Part shown: positions 17,355-25,739 of the stretch, one piece after another
How the letters are laid out: every line of letters begins with the position of its first letter
Numbering within the stretch: the first letter of the stretch is position 1
Origin: Bacteroidota bacterium
GTDB lineage: Bacteria > Bacteroidota > Bacteroidia > Chitinophagales > Chitinophagaceae
Assembly: GCA_016866355.1 (NCBI GenBank)
Contig: VGMN01000013.1
Coordinates: 1-33,240, forward strand
DNA: 33,240 bases
Reading direction: 5' to 3'
The notes under the pieces: generated by a model
The model's database searches: none
What the model was told of the DNA's origin: nothing
The model's input: only the letters and a program-made list of their open reading frames with translations
Translations under genes and position numbers: made by a program

Positions 17355-18311
17355 TTAACCCTTGCGCTGTAAGGCACGTTCTGCCGCTACTACAATATCG
17401 GGAATATCCAGTCCGTACTTTTTTAACAATTGCGCAGGGGTGCCACTTTCGCCAAAAGTATCCTTGGTTCCTACATATTCAATGGGAACGGGGCAGTGTT
17501 TGGCAGCTACTTGCGCTATGGAGTCGCCTAATCCGCCAATGCTATTATGCTCCTCGGCAGTAACGGCGCAGCCTGTTTTTTGAAGGGAGGCAATAACAGC
17601 TGCTTGATCCAAGGGTTTAATGGTATGGATATTGATAACTTCTACACTGATTCCTTTTTCCTCCAGTTGTGCACCAGCTTGAATAGCATTCCATACCATA
17701 TGACCGCAAGCAAAAATGCTAATATCTTTTCCTGAAGAAAATTGTTGCGCTTTTCCAATTTCAAATGGACGCTCTGTGGTGAAAATGGGCCAGGCCGGAC
17801 GACCAAATCGTAAATAAACCGGTCCAATATATTCTGCTATAGCTTCAGTTGCTGCTTTAGTTTGTGCATAGTCACAGGGAACAATCACCGTCATACCTGG
17901 TAGCATTTTCATCAGACCAATATCTTCCAGGATTTGGTGAGTAGCGCCATCTTCTCCCAAGGTAAGTCCTGCGTGGGAGGCACAAATTTTTACATTTTTA
18001 TCACTGTAGGCTACACTTTGCCGAATCTGATCATATACTCTGCCTGTAGAAAAATTAGCGAAGGTGGTAGTGTATGGAATTTTACCTCCAATTGTGAGTC
18101 CAGCAGCTACACCAATCATATTAGCTTCTGCAATGCCACATTGAATAAAACGCTCAGGAAACTCTTTCATAAATTGATTGAGTTTTAGAGAGCCAGCCAG
18201 GTCAGCTGTCAAGGCTACAATGTTGGGATTTTTTCTGGCAGCGGCCACGATGCCATCACCAAATCCGCTTCTGGTATCTTTTGATCCGGTTGATTGAATG
18301 TCTTTTAGCAT
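17355..18311 (-). CDS. Transketolase, C-terminal subunit
   Basis: The protein, about 318 residues, covers the pyrimidine-binding and C-terminal domains of transketolase, including the GIAEANM motif with the catalytic Glu and the conserved GEDGATHQ and RFGRPAWP stretches. It needs the N-terminal half, which binds the diphosphate of thiamine diphosphate. In many Bacteroidota the two halves are separate genes, often adjacent, but here the upstream neighbour is galE and no N-terminal subunit is in the window. A GTG at 18317 is in frame, but it forms the end of a perfect -7 box, so I chose the ATG at 18311. The role is in the non-oxidative pentose phosphate pathway. Confidence 0.92.
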   Translation of the reverse strand: MLKDIQSTGSKDTRSGFGDGIVAAARKNPNIVALTADLAGSLKLNQFMKEFPERFIQCGIAEANMIGVAAGLTIGGKIPYTTTFANFSTGRVYDQIRQSVAYSDKNVKICASHAGLTLGEDGATHQILEDIGLMKMLPGMTVIVPCDYAQTKAATEAIAEYIGPVYLRFGRPAWPIFTTERPFEIGKAQQFSSGKDISIFACGHMVWNAIQAGAQLEEKGISVEVINIHTIKPLDQAAVIASLQKTGCAVTAEEHNSIGGLGDSIAQVAAKHCPVPIEYVGTKDTFGESGTPAQLLKKYGLDIPDIVVAAERALQRKG

Positions 18312-18316
18312 GGTCA

Positions 18317-18324
18317 CAAAAGTA
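18317..18324 (-). promoter_or_regulatory. -7 box of the transketolase subunit gene
   Basis: Read on the minus strand this is TACTTTTG, a perfect TAnnTTTG match, ending 5 bases before the ATG at 18311. A TTTC lies about 18 bases further upstream inside the end of galE and may act as a weak -33 element. The transcript would be nearly leaderless. Confidence 0.5.
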
Positions 18325-18336
18325 GGGGTTAAGCAA

Positions 18337-19371
18337 TCAATTGAAAACTGTCTTTCCGGCTTTTAATTCTTGTTCCCATTTCCAAGCAGTGGCCATGATA
18401 TCCTCCAGTTTAAATTTGGTTTCCCATCCCAGCACTTCTTGGGCTTTGTCCTTATTGGCGTAAATAGCAATCACATCTCCGGAGCGTCTGGGGCCAATTT
18501 CATAATTCAGTGCCTGGCCACTCACCTTCTCAAACGCCGTGATTGCCTCTAATACTGTATTACCATTTCCAGTACCCAGATTGAATATTTCACAAGATTC
18601 TTTATTCCGTTCCTGTTCCAAATAACCCAAAGCGAGTGTATGCGCATGGGCTAAATCACAAACATGGATATAATCCCTGATACAAGAGCCATCACGCGTG
18701 GGATAATCATTCCCATGTACCCATAGTTTTTCTAATTTTCCGATAGCTGTTTGGGTAATAGCTGGCACTAAATTTTGTGGTTTACCCAGCGGTAGTTCTC
18801 CAATCAATGCTGAGGGGTGGGCGCCGGCCGGATTAAAATAACGCAGTAAAATATGTTCTGCTGCAGAATTTTTGGCGTAGTCCTGTATTATCTGTTCGCT
18901 TATTTGTTTGGTGGAACCGTAAGGCGATTCTGCCATTTTTATAGGTGTTTGTTCCGTCACTGGAATTTTATCCGGGTTGCCATACACGGTACAAGAGGAC
19001 GAGAACACAAAATGAGAAACTCCATATTCGTCCACACACTTTAATAGATTAATTAACGAGAACAAATTGTTTTCAAAATATAACAGAGGCTGATCTACTG
19101 ATTCGCCCACCGCTTTGTAAGCAGCAAAATGAATGACGCCACTGATATCTGTGTGTTCTTCAAATACAGCACAGGTATCCTCATAGTTGCAGAGATCTAT
19201 TTTATACTGTTGAACTTTTTTTCCAGTAATTTTTTGCACGGCATCCAGCGCGGCAGCGTGTGAGCGCGAATTATTATCTATACAGATTACTTCATAGCCG
19301 TTCTCTACTAGATCAATGATGGTATGTGAACCAATGTATCCACAACCACCTGTTACTACAATTTTTGCCAT
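18337..19371 (-). CDS. galE: UDP-glucose 4-epimerase
   Basis: GalE interconverts UDP-glucose and UDP-galactose with bound NAD. The 344 residues match the family. The NAD-binding motif GGCGYIG is at residues 8-14, SSSCTVYG carries the active-site Ser region, and the catalytic pair lies in SPYGSTK (YxxxK). RYFNPAGAHPS and RDGSCIRDYIHVCDLA are typical of GalE rather than other short-chain epimerases. It supplies sugar nucleotides for envelope polysaccharides and glycolipids. Confidence 0.96.
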   Translation of the reverse strand: MAKIVVTGGCGYIGSHTIIDLVENGYEVICIDNNSRSHAAALDAVQKITGKKVQQYKIDLCNYEDTCAVFEEHTDISGVIHFAAYKAVGESVDQPLLYFENNLFSLINLLKCVDEYGVSHFVFSSSCTVYGNPDKIPVTEQTPIKMAESPYGSTKQISEQIIQDYAKNSAAEHILLRYFNPAGAHPSALIGELPLGKPQNLVPAITQTAIGKLEKLWVHGNDYPTRDGSCIRDYIHVCDLAHAHTLALGYLEQERNKESCEIFNLGTGNGNTVLEAITAFEKVSGQALNYEIGPRRSGDVIAIYANKDKAQEVLGWETKFKLEDIMATAWKWEQELKAGKTVFN

Positions 19372-19387
19372 AGGATTAGTTACTCGG

Positions 19388-19418
19388 CAAAACTCTGTAA
19401 TTCCGGCGCTGTTTGCAA
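19388..19418 (-). promoter_or_regulatory. Candidate galE promoter
   Basis: On the minus strand TTG (19418-19416) is followed after 20 bases by GAGTTTTG (19395-19388), one mismatch from TAnnTTTG. The galE ATG is 16 bases downstream. It lies in the 54-base gap between pit and galE. Confidence 0.4.
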
Positions 19419-19425
19419 GAAAAGA

Positions 19426-20637
19426 TTAAAAGAAACGGAGAATCCAGTAAATAAAACCAGCCAATAGTGCACTCACAGGGATGGTAAGTATCCAAGCCCA
19501 TATTAAATTAATGGTTACCCCCCAGCGAACGGCAGATAATCGCTTGGTGGCACCCACGCCCATAATAGCTCCAGTGATAGTATGTGTAGTGCTTACCGGG
19601 ATTTTTAATGCTTCTGTTAGAAAAAGTGTAAGGGCGCCAGCTGTTTCAGCTGCTACGCCTTCAAAAGGACTTACTTTTGTGATCCGTGTTCCCATTGTTT
19701 TTACAATTTTCCAACCGCCACTCATGGTTCCCAAACCAATGGCCGCGTAGCAGGCAATGGGTACCCAGTTGGGCATTTCTTCAAAATTGCTAATCTGTCC
19801 ACCCGCAATAAGTGCAGCCGTGATAATGCCCATTACTTTTTGCGCGTCATTTCCTCCATGCCCGATACTAAATGCCGCAGAGGATACCAGCTGAAGTTTT
19901 TTAAACCACAAATTGGATCGATGTGCGTTTAGTTTATTTAAATAAAGGGCGAAAAAGGCCATGGTAAGCAGGATAAACGCTAACAGAATCCACTTGAAAT
20001 TCTTGGAGTAGAAAATTACTTGCATCCAATAACTTTCATAATCCGTTTTTCCAGCTAATTCAGTAGGATCAGTCAGCAAATTGGATTGCAGAAAATACAC
20101 AACGTAAGCAATTACTACAATGGATATAATGCGGGATTTCCAGCCTTTCCCAAAGGAACTGAGAAACCACAGTGACATAATAAATGCCATTAGCATACCA
20201 ATCATGGGAGCCAATATGATAAAACTGGCAGTCTTTACAATTACCGCAGTATTGACAGCGTCAAATCCTGCAGCAGCAATACCTGCACCTGCAAAACCAC
20301 CAATCAAGGTATGAGAGGACGAAGATGGAATTCCAAACCACCAAGTCAACAAATTCCAAGCAATAGCTGCGATTAATCCGGCAAAAATCACATTCATCAT
20401 GCTGGCACCATTTACAGCATCTGCATTGACAGTTTTGGCAACTGTGTTGGCAACGCCATGGTCCTTAAAAATAAAAAAGGCAATTGAATTGAATATGGCA
20501 GCCCAAAGAACTGCTTGAAATGGAGTTAACACTTTTGTAGAAACTACCGTTGCAATAGAGTTGGCGGCATCATGGAATCCATTGATGTAATCAAACAACA
20601 ATGCCAATACAATTATTGAAATAAGAAAAGTAGTCAT
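19426..20637 (-). CDS. pit: PiT-family inorganic phosphate transporter
   Basis: The 403-residue membrane protein belongs to the PiT family of low-affinity, cation-coupled phosphate transporters. Both family signature repeats are visible: GFHDAANSIAT at residues 20-30 and GHGGNDAQKVMGI in the second half. GIPSSSSHTLIGG and PVSTTHTITGAIMG are the paired substrate-path motifs. It lies 6 bases behind the DUF47/PhoU-like gene, the usual pit arrangement. The intergenic region upstream of the pair is shared with the putative Pho-box of the divergent receptor operon. Confidence 0.95.
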   Translation of the reverse strand: MTTFLISIIVLALLFDYINGFHDAANSIATVVSTKVLTPFQAVLWAAIFNSIAFFIFKDHGVANTVAKTVNADAVNGASMMNVIFAGLIAAIAWNLLTWWFGIPSSSSHTLIGGFAGAGIAAAGFDAVNTAVIVKTASFIILAPMIGMLMAFIMSLWFLSSFGKGWKSRIISIVVIAYVVYFLQSNLLTDPTELAGKTDYESYWMQVIFYSKNFKWILLAFILLTMAFFALYLNKLNAHRSNLWFKKLQLVSSAAFSIGHGGNDAQKVMGIITAALIAGGQISNFEEMPNWVPIACYAAIGLGTMSGGWKIVKTMGTRITKVSPFEGVAAETAGALTLFLTEALKIPVSTTHTITGAIMGVGATKRLSAVRWGVTINLIWAWILTIPVSALLAGFIYWILRFF

Positions 20638-20643
20638 TGCTGC

Positions 20644-21294
20644 TTAAGCGTATTTGAGAACAATCGATTCGATAACATTGCTGGCATCCTCACATTTGTC
20701 AGTGGCCAGTTCCATGACCTGGTAGATCTCCCGAATCTTGATTACCTCTTTTGCATCCGTTTCCATGGCAAATAACCGTTCGATGCTCATGTCGAAAATG
20801 TCATCTGCCTGGTTTTCGATACTATTAATTTTGATCATAGCCTCTGTGATGGCTTTGATATTTTTCATATCGCGGAGTTGTGTCACAGCAATTTTTACTT
20901 GCTGACATCCTTGCTCAATCAACTCTGCAAATTTTTGCATCCCCATGTCATTGGTATTGACACGATAAAAGTTCATTTTTTTTGCAGAGCCGTATATGTA
21001 GTCGGCAATATCATCCAAAGAAGTAGCTAAGTAGTGAATGTCCTCTCTGTCAAAGGGGGTAATGAAATTTCTGCCCAGCTCTGTAAAAAGGCTATGGGTA
21101 AGGTCATCATTTTGATGCTCCAGGTCTTCTATGACGGCTATCAGCTTGGCTCTTTTGTCAATATCCGTTTCTGCCACTACTGCTTTTAGCTGTGTACCCA
21201 TGATGGTAAGGTTTTCAGCTACTTTTTCAAACAGTTCAAAGAACACCGCATTCTTTGGGACAAATATTTTCAATAATGAATTAAAACCTGACAT
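20644..21294 (-). CDS. DUF47/PhoU-like protein, partner of PiT
   Basis: The 216-residue all-helical protein belongs to the DUF47 group of PhoU-like proteins. Repeated acidic patches typical of PhoU metal sites are seen: EHQNDDLTH, SLDDIADYIYG, NSIENQADDIFD and TDKCEDASNVIES. These proteins are encoded beside PiT transporters and are thought to limit their activity or report on phosphate status. This one is the first gene of a two-gene operon. The weak promoter candidate upstream is TTTG, then 17 bases, then TACTTTCA (minus strand, between 21295 and 21355). Confidence 0.93.
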   Translation of the reverse strand: MSGFNSLLKIFVPKNAVFFELFEKVAENLTIMGTQLKAVVAETDIDKRAKLIAVIEDLEHQNDDLTHSLFTELGRNFITPFDREDIHYLATSLDDIADYIYGSAKKMNFYRVNTNDMGMQKFAELIEQGCQQVKIAVTQLRDMKNIKAITEAMIKINSIENQADDIFDMSIERLFAMETDAKEVIKIREIYQVMELATDKCEDASNVIESIVLKYA

Positions 21295-21369
21295 AGGGTC
21301 TATTTAAAAGTGAGCAAACAGTCTGTGAAAGTAGTGTTTTTTTGGATGGTCAAAGGGGGGTGAAAAGGC

Positions 21370-21430
21370 GTAACATTTTGGTAACATTGAGGTAACTATT
21401 GCTTAATAATGTGGTGACTTACCGGTAACA
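21370..21430 (+). promoter_or_regulatory. Putative Pho box: six hexamers with an exact 11-bp period
   Basis: Hexamers lie at 21370 GTAACA, 21381 GTAACA, 21392 GTAACT, 21403 TTAATA, 21414 GTGACT and 21425 GTAACA, each separated by 5 bases. An 11-bp direct repeat is the hallmark of OmpR/PhoB-family response regulator sites, and the hexamer is close to the Bacillus PhoP box. The last unit begins 15 bases before the -7 box at 21440, replacing a normal -33 element (none is seen). A PhoB-PhoR pair is encoded at the right end of the window. Assignment to PhoB is inference; the repeat itself is directly visible. Confidence 0.75.
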
Positions 21431-21439
21431 TGAGCCGAG

Positions 21440-21447
21440 CACCTTTG
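21440..21447 (+). promoter_or_regulatory. -7 box of the receptor operon
   Basis: CACCTTTG is one mismatch from TAnnTTTG and ends 17 bases before the ATG at 21465. No TTG is found at the -33 distance, which fits a promoter that depends on an activator bound to the repeats upstream. Confidence 0.5.
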
Positions 21448-21464
21448 CGTCAAACAAAGGAATT

Positions 21465-24287
21465 ATGCAGGTTCGTTTAACCCTTCTTTTCACCGTTCTC
21501 CTTTTTGCTGCTTCGCAAGCTACAGCCCAATTGATTCCTTTTGTGGGTAAGGTAATCAACATTAAAAATGAACCATTAGTTGGGGCATATGTAACAATTG
21601 AGGGCACTAATGCTACCACCTTATCAACTGACGTTGAGGGTAAATTTTATACAAAATTAGAAGCTGGAAAAAAGTACATTTTCAAGATTACCAACACAGG
21701 ATATGAATCCAAACAGGTTGCTGACATACTTGCAAGCCCCAATCAAGAAAATATCCTTGAGATAGTTATGCAGGAAAGTGCCAAATCTAATCTGCAGTCT
21801 ATCACACTTACCAGTTCTTCTCGCCGTCAGGAAAACACCAGTGCTTTATTGAGTTTTCAACGAAATAATATTTCATTATCTAGTGGTCTGGCTGCTGATT
21901 TTATCCGCCGCACGCCTGATAAAAATACCGGGGAAGTTCTAAAGCGTGTGAGTGGAACCAGTATCCAGGATAATAAGTTTGTAATAGTACGCGGACTAAG
22001 TGATAGATACAATGCGGCGCTAATTAATAATGCGCAGTTACTCAGTTCTGAACCTGACAAAAAAGCATTCTCATTTGATTTGATTCCCTCTTTGATGGTT
22101 GATAATATTATAATTAACAAAACTGCCACTCCGGATCTTACTGGGGAATTTGCAGGTGGACTGGTTCAGATCAATACAAAAGACGTTCCTGCACGAAGCT
22201 TGCTCACAGTAGGTGTAAGCTGGGGTTTCAATAACCAATCAACATCTAAAGATTTCACCAGCAATGCACGCAATAGTAATGATTGGCTCGGATTTGATGA
22301 TGGCACACGTTCATTACCAGCAGGTTTTCCAACTACCCCTCAGGCCTATCGTGTTTTAAGTGGAAGCAATACGGGAATTGCCCAGCAAATTGAATTAAGT
22401 AAGCTTTTCAACAATGAAGTGAGCAAAGAGATCGCCTCCACTGCAGCTCCGATCCAGACATATAATCTTACTTGGGGGATCAATAAGAAATTCAAAAAGG
22501 GAGGTGTATTTGGCTCTATCATTTCCGCCCAGTATCGCAAGAGTATGCTAAAGTTTGCAGTAGAGAGAAAACTGCATCAAGATGATGGCGATTTATTGGT
22601 ACAGTTATTTGATGACCAAAATAAATACTCTATTAATTCTGGTGTAATTGCCAACTTTACCTATGTAAAAGGGAAGCACAAAATTTCCTTCAAAAATCTT
22701 TTCAACCAACTTTTTGAAGACAATTACTACACGCGTACCGGCGTAAGTTTTGATCGTATTCAAGATATTGATTTCAGGTCTTCCGTTCTTAATCAACGTA
22801 GTTTATATACTAGCCAATTGGAAGGAAGTCACCAGTTGACATCAAGTGGCATTAAGTTAAATTGGAATGGTAATATTGGATATAACTGGAAAACGCAGCC
22901 TGACCTGCGTACGTATGCTTATTTCCGTCCAAAAGGAACCAGTGCTCCATTTGAATTCAACGATGATGATACGCGTAGATTTTTTAGTGATTTAAAGGAT
23001 TATAGCTACGGAGCCAACGGGTCTATCCTGATCCCTTTCAAGATGGGAAATTTCAAACAAAGTTTCAAGGCAGGGGGGTCCACATTGATTCGTATCCGTG
23101 ATTTCAGCAGTCGAATCTTTAGATATGAGCCTTCCAGCATTTTTCAATTTAATAGTCAGTTAGTGTATCTGCCATTTGATCAGTTGTTGGCACCTGCAAA
23201 CATGTCTACTCGTGGGTTTAGAATTTTAGATTTCACGAATAATCAAGATAAATATTTTGGAGTCTCTGTTGTGAATGGAGCCTTTGCCATGTTTGATAAT
23301 AAATTGGCAGATGAATGGCGTTTAGTGTGGGGAGTGCGTGCTGAAAATTTTCAGCAATTTTTGACAACCAAGGATGTAACTGCTAAGCGCGTTGTGGTTA
23401 ACACAGAAAAATGGGATATCCTCCCTTCGTTCAATTTAACTTTTTCGCCCTCGCCTAAGCATAACATTCGTCTAGCAGGTAGTCAGACGGTAGCGCGTCC
23501 TGAGTTCCGTGAAATTGCACCATTCTCATTTTTTGATTACGAGGTAAATTATGCAGTGGATGGTAACCCTGATTTGAAGCGTAGTTCAATCATAAACGGA
23601 GATCTTCGTTACGAATTTTATCCTAAGGGTGGAGAAGGTATCACATTAGGGGCCTTTTATAAATCTTTCACGAATCCTATTGAATTACGATTGAATCCTT
23701 CCAGTGTACTCGACAGAAGAAATTATAAGTTTTACAACGCACAAGATGCTACCACCATTGGGGCAGAGTTAGAAATTAGAAAGAATTTGGTTTCACTTCA
23801 AGATGGCGATGCACAGTTAAGCACTTTTGTTAACCTCACCTATATCAGTTCAACGGTAACCCTTGCCTCCACATCTGGCGGTGGTCAAACTGTATCAAGT
23901 AGCCGTCCTTTACAAGGGCAATCTCCTTATCTGATTAATTTGGGATTGCAATTTGACAACAGCAAAAAAGGAATCAGCAGTTCGTTGTTATACAACAGAA
24001 TCGGGCAACGCCTCAGTTTGGTTGGGTTGAATGATTTAGGTTTCCCAGATGTTTACGAGCGTCCTCGTGATCAAGTTGATTTCCAAGTTTCCAAGAAAAT
24101 TTTTGCAGGTAAGGGCGAACTCAGATTAACCTGGTCAGATATCTTGAATCCATATTACTATTTCTATGAAAATGTAAATAAGGAAACTTCCTTCCAGGAG
24201 GGTACAGATCGTTTGTTCTATGCATTCAGACCTGGGTCTACTATTTCTTTTGGTTTTACATATGATTTTAATACTTCTAAAAAATAA
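21465..24287 (+). CDS. TonB-dependent outer-membrane receptor with N-terminal CarboxypepD_reg-like domain
   Basis: The 940-residue protein has a signal peptide (residues 1-22, ending ATAQ), a carboxypeptidase-regulatory-like beta domain at about 25-103 (GKVINIKNEPLVGAYVTIEG), a plug domain at about 125-240 with FVIVRGLSDRYNAAL at 172-186, and a 22-strand-type barrel to the end. TonB-dependent receptors import scarce solutes across the outer membrane. No SusD-like gene follows, so it is not a SusC/SusD pair. Instead a beta-helix lipoprotein gene follows after 24 bases and is probably cotranscribed. The 11-bp repeat array upstream, the divergent pit-DUF47 operon and the nearby Pho genes suggest phosphate control and a phosphorus-related substrate; the substrate is not known. 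Confidence 0.93.
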   Translation: MQVRLTLLFTVLLFAASQATAQLIPFVGKVINIKNEPLVGAYVTIEGTNATTLSTDVEGKFYTKLEAGKKYIFKITNTGYESKQVADILASPNQENILEIVMQESAKSNLQSITLTSSSRRQENTSALLSFQRNNISLSSGLAADFIRRTPDKNTGEVLKRVSGTSIQDNKFVIVRGLSDRYNAALINNAQLLSSEPDKKAFSFDLIPSLMVDNIIINKTATPDLTGEFAGGLVQINTKDVPARSLLTVGVSWGFNNQSTSKDFTSNARNSNDWLGFDDGTRSLPAGFPTTPQAYRVLSGSNTGIAQQIELSKLFNNEVSKEIASTAAPIQTYNLTWGINKKFKKGGVFGSIISAQYRKSMLKFAVERKLHQDDGDLLVQLFDDQNKYSINSGVIANFTYVKGKHKISFKNLFNQLFEDNYYTRTGVSFDRIQDIDFRSSVLNQRSLYTSQLEGSHQLTSSGIKLNWNGNIGYNWKTQPDLRTYAYFRPKGTSAPFEFNDDDTRRFFSDLKDYSYGANGSILIPFKMGNFKQSFKAGGSTLIRIRDFSSRIFRYEPSSIFQFNSQLVYLPFDQLLAPANMSTRGFRILDFTNNQDKYFGVSVVNGAFAMFDNKLADEWRLVWGVRAENFQQFLTTKDVTAKRVVVNTEKWDILPSFNLTFSPSPKHNIRLAGSQTVARPEFREIAPFSFFDYEVNYAVDGNPDLKRSSIINGDLRYEFYPKGGEGITLGAFYKSFTNPIELRLNPSSVLDRRNYKFYNAQDATTIGAELEIRKNLVSLQDGDAQLSTFVNLTYISSTVTLASTSGGGQTVSSSRPLQGQSPYLINLGLQFDNSKKGISSSLLYNRIGQRLSLVGLNDLGFPDVYERPRDQVDFQVSKKIFAGKGELRLTWSDILNPYYYFYENVNKETSFQEGTDRLFYAFRPGSTISFGFTYDFNTSKK

Positions 24288-24311
24288 ACTTAAAAACTCA
24301 AAACCCTGTAT

Positions 24312-25670
24312 ATGAAGTCGATTCTCACAAAAGTGCTTGCGGCAGTATTACTGTTAAGCACATCCGCTTGCGTAAAAGTAAATTTCGAGGATGGAGGCGG
24401 TGGCGGCACTGTCGTTCCTACTGACCCTACCAGCAATGTAATTACTGGTGTGATTTCCTCCAGTAAGTTTTATGCTAAGGGTAAGTGGATTTTAAAAGGT
24501 TATGTATATGTAATTGATGGTGCAACTGTAACCTTTGAAGCAGGTTGTGTGGTGCAGAGTGATGTGACTGAAAAAGGCGCTCTCATCATTGAGCGTGGTG
24601 CAAAAATTATTGCCTCAGGTACAAAAGACAATCCAATTGTTTTCACTAGTGGAAAGCCCATCGGATCTCGTGCACCTGGTGATTGGGGTGGTATCATCCT
24701 TTTGGGTAAAGCGCCTACCAATCGTCCATTAGATCCTGCTCCAATTATTGAGGGTGGGGTAGGTCGTCAATATGGGGGTACTAACCCAACTGATGAAAGC
24801 GGAATACTTCGTTTTGTAAGAATTGAATATGCTGGTATTGCAGCTGAGCCTGGTTCTGAAATTAATGGATTGACTTGTGGTGGTGTAGGCTCAGGAACAA
24901 TTATTGAAAATGTGATGGTTTCTTTTGGTAATGATGATGCATTTGAATTCTTTGGAGGTACTGTTAATGCCAAAAATTTGATAGCATTTGCTACAGCTGA
25001 CGATGATTTTGATTTTGACTTTGGGTACAGCGGTAAGATACAATATGCAATATCCATGCGTAAGCCTGATTTTGTAGATGCAGGTGATGCGGGTAATGGA
25101 ATCGAGTGTGATAACGATGCTAGTGGTACTAATGCTACGCCTATCACTCGTCCTCAGTTGAGTAACTTTACCATGGTAGGCCCTAATGATGCAACTGGAA
25201 CAGCTGCCAACCACAATTACTCAATGCGTTGGAGAAGAAGAACACAATTTGTAATTCGTAACTCCATCATGATTGGCCACCCTGACGCTGGTTTCTCTAT
25301 GGAATCTGATGGAACATTGAATGATTATTATGTAAATGGACTATCAGAGTTCCGGAACAACTTAATACATGCTACTACTAGCATCTACCGTAGTGGCAAT
25401 AATAATATTTGTACAGCTGCTCAAATTCAAGCTAAGGCTGAATCTGAGGGTTGTGTTACCCTGGCAAATAGCGCAGCTGCACGATTGACAAGTCCTTTTT
25501 ATTCAGTTACCCCTAACTTCTTACCAGCCACAGGGTCTCCTGCGCTAACTGGAGCAAGTTTTACAGGTATGAATAGTTTCTTTACTTCAACCACATTCCG
25601 TGGGGCTATGGGAACCACTGATTGGACTTCAGGCTGGACTGCATGGGATCCGCAGAATAAATCTTATTAA
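24312..25670 (+). CDS. Beta-helix lipoprotein paired with the TonB-dependent receptor
   Basis: The 452-residue protein begins with a lipoprotein signal (MKSILTKVLAAVLLLSTSAC, lipidated Cys20) and a Gly-rich linker (GGGGG at about 32). After that come repeating short beta strands with turns, as in right-handed parallel beta-helix proteins: GATVTFEAGCVVQSD, GALIIERGAKIIAS, GTIIENVMVSFGNDDAFEFF. A very acidic segment, TADDDFDFDFGYSG, may bind metal ions. It has no recognised catalytic motif. I recall proteins of this type beside TonB-dependent receptors in other Gram-negative bacteria, but no function is established to my knowledge. It is the second gene of the operon and is followed by a strong terminator. 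It may be a surface ligand-binding partner or hydrolase. Confidence 0.8.
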   Translation: MKSILTKVLAAVLLLSTSACVKVNFEDGGGGGTVVPTDPTSNVITGVISSSKFYAKGKWILKGYVYVIDGATVTFEAGCVVQSDVTEKGALIIERGAKIIASGTKDNPIVFTSGKPIGSRAPGDWGGIILLGKAPTNRPLDPAPIIEGGVGRQYGGTNPTDESGILRFVRIEYAGIAAEPGSEINGLTCGGVGSGTIIENVMVSFGNDDAFEFFGGTVNAKNLIAFATADDDFDFDFGYSGKIQYAISMRKPDFVDAGDAGNGIECDNDASGTNATPITRPQLSNFTMVGPNDATGTAANHNYSMRWRRRTQFVIRNSIMIGHPDAGFSMESDGTLNDYYVNGLSEFRNNLIHATTSIYRSGNNNICTAAQIQAKAESEGCVTLANSAAARLTSPFYSVTPNFLPATGSPALTGASFTGMNSFFTSTTFRGAMGTTDWTSGWTAWDPQNKSY

Positions 25671-25689
25671 TTTACTTTTTTTAAATTTG

Positions 25690-25722
25690 ACGCTCTGTCT
25701 GTAAAGGCAGAGCGTTTTTTTT
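25690..25722 (+). terminator. Rho-independent terminator of the receptor operon
   Basis: ACGCTCTG and CAGAGCGT form a perfect 8-bp GC-rich stem with a 10-base loop, followed by eight T residues. It lies 20 bases after the lipoprotein stop codon. Confidence 0.9.
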
Positions 25723-25739
25723 ATAATCTAGTTTGAGCT

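Noticed and set aside
21295-21369. Separate Pho box reading toward the pit-DUF47 operon
   Set aside because: On the minus strand I find no phased TTAACA-like hexamers here, only a weak promoter; the pair may still feel the array at 21370-21430.
24767-25214. Two antisense frames (126 and 107 aa) inside the beta-helix lipoprotein gene
   Set aside because: Both overlap each other and the real gene, and neither has a recognisable domain.
21465-25670. SusC/SusD glycan-uptake pair
   Set aside because: The second gene encodes a beta-helix lipoprotein, not a helical TPR-type SusD, and no glycan enzymes are nearby.
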